DNA of 64,000 nucleotides from VXPQ01 sp965223485 (GTDB lineage Bacteria > Bacteroidota > Rhodothermia > Rhodothermales > VXPQ01), in contig OZ244993.1 in NCBI GenBank assembly GCA_965223485.1, forward strand, positions 868,001-932,000, in the 5' to 3' direction. How positions within the stretch are numbered: position 1 is the first letter of the stretch; the number at the start of each line of letters is the position of its first letter. Below the pieces are notes generated by a model. It was not told the origin of the DNA and did not search any database. It saw nothing but the letters and a program-made list of their open reading frames with translations. This document shows positions 63,224 to 64,000 of this stretch, one piece after another. The position numbers were made by a program, and so were the translations under genes.

Positions 63224-64000
63224 TCATTCCTGGGCGCAGGCCCGCAACCCGGCGAATGGTTTCAGGACGGGGCGAATGTCCCGGTCGAACTGCCGGGGGC
63301 ACCGGAAACGCAGCCGGGCGACGGGAATCGGCTCTTCGGGCGCTTCCTCGTCTACCGGCTCCCCGTTTCGGGCGTACAGATAGTCTTCGGACATCACTTC
63401 CGCCTCCCGGTGAATGCGTGCGATCGTCTTCGCCTCCGCAACGGGAACGTACGCGGTCCGCTCCACGAAATCACGTTCGATCACCTCAAGCAGGCGCTCC
63501 TTCAGGTCGCCGAGACCGATCCCGCGCAGCGCCGACACGAAAGCCGCTTCGGGAAAACGGGACCGGAGCGCATTGAGGAGTTCCGGTTCTTCCAGCCGGT
63601 CCACCTTGTTGAATACGGGAAGGAGCGGTTTGTCCGCCACGCCCAGTTCGCCCAGTGTCTCACGAACCACGTCGATGTGATCTTCGTGCCGGGGATGCGT
63701 CATGTCGATCACATGCACCAGCACATCGCTCTCGCGGACCTCGTCGAGGGTGCTCTTGAAGCTTTCGATCAGGTTGTGAGGCAGCTTGCGAATGAATCCG
63801 ACCGTGTCGGAAAGCAGCACTCGCCTGTTGGCGCCCAGTTGAACATGCCGCGTGGTGGCGTCGAGTGTGGCGAAGAGGCGGTTTTCGGCAAATACATCGG
63901 CGTCGGCCAGTACATTCATCAGGGTGGACTTGCCCGCATTCGTATACCCGACCAGCGCGACGCGGGTAAACCCGGCGCGCCCCTTGCGCTGGATGGTGCG
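63224..64000 (-). CDS. hflX: ribosome-associated GTPase HflX, 5' partial at window edge
   Basis: The frame is open through the right edge, so the N-terminus lies outside the window; 258 codons are visible. The first visible residues R-T-I-Q-R-K-G lead to the G1 loop V-G-Y-T-N-A-G-K-S-T-L. F-A-T-L-D-A-T-T-R (G2), the G3 D-T-V-G-F and the G4 N-K-V-D are all present, in the HflX order. The C-terminal ~80 residues carry charged helices. HflX splits stalled ribosomes under stress. The real start is upstream. Confidence 0.93.
   Translation of the reverse strand, partial: RTIQRKGRAGFTRVALVGYTNAGKSTLMNVLADADVFAENRLFATLDATTRHVQLGANRRVLLSDTVGFIRKLPHNLIESFKSTLDEVRESDVLVHVIDMTHPRHEDHIDVVRETLGELGVADKPLLPVFNKVDRLEEPELLNALRSRFPEAAFVSALRGIGLGDLKERLLEVIERDFVERTAYVPVAEAKTIARIHREAEVMSEDYLYARNGEPVDEEAPEEPIPVARLRFRCPRQFDRDIRPVLKPFAGLRACAQE

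Overview
The window is about 64 kb of GC-rich bacterial chromosome. It most likely comes from the Bacteroidota/Rhodothermota side of the FCB group. Reasons: two proteins end in a type IX secretion (T9SS) C-terminal sorting domain (N-x-P-N-P-F near the start of the domain, G-V-Y near its end); a PorX-type regulator with a receiver and a PglZ domain is present; the division/cell-wall (dcw) cluster has the Bacteroidota order, with no murF and a PASTA-tailed FtsI; Rho carries a long disordered insertion; most host genes lack a strong Shine-Dalgarno. The genus is not identifiable from the sequence alone.

Layout. 1-13 kb: the 3' end of a T9SS-secreted cadherin/fibronectin protein, pgm (minus), then a plus-strand run porX-tsaE-folC, rho, a HAD phosphatase, a TolC-like channel, an MlaC-like protein and a glycosyltransferase. 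13-30 kb: a membrane glycosidase-like protein and the complete minus-strand dcw operon, mraZ-rsmH-ftsL-ftsI-murE-mraY-murD-ftsW-murG-murC-ftsQ-ftsA-ftsZ, whose upstream region carries the TGGGN boxes expected for MraZ autoregulation. 30-37 kb: one 2170-codon surface protein made of a duplicated leucine-rich-repeat/Calx-beta-like module, further near-identical Calx-beta-like repeats and a C-terminal part that looks like an autotransporter-type beta-barrel. 37-45 kb: pyrG, a methyltransferase, two glycosyltransferases, gyrB and a CBS-domain protein, all on the minus strand.

45-63 kb is an accessory region. It holds a Fic protein, an orphan hicB with a deleted hicA, a cysteine desulfurase, a methyltransferase-HNH fusion, a truncated lipoprotein copy next to its intact paralogue, a second T9SS cargo protein, an intact IS256-type element with an 8-bp target duplication, an AbiE-like toxin-antitoxin pair whose antitoxin has a PD-(D/E)xK-like N-terminus, an intact IS481-type element at a CTAG target, an internally shortened cobalamin-binding protein, and a compact three-gene operon headed by a TIGR04255-type protein. 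Several segments are gene ends or duplicated scraps, which points to repeated insertion and deletion. The window closes in hflX.

The best candidates for something undescribed are the TIGR04255 three-gene operon (60.5-62.5 kb), the methyltransferase-HNH fusion (48.1-49.9 kb), the AbiE-like pair with a nuclease-like antitoxin (56.2-58.1 kb) and the giant LRR/Calx-beta/barrel protein (30.6-37.1 kb). All functional statements come from sequence motifs read by eye; no database search was run.
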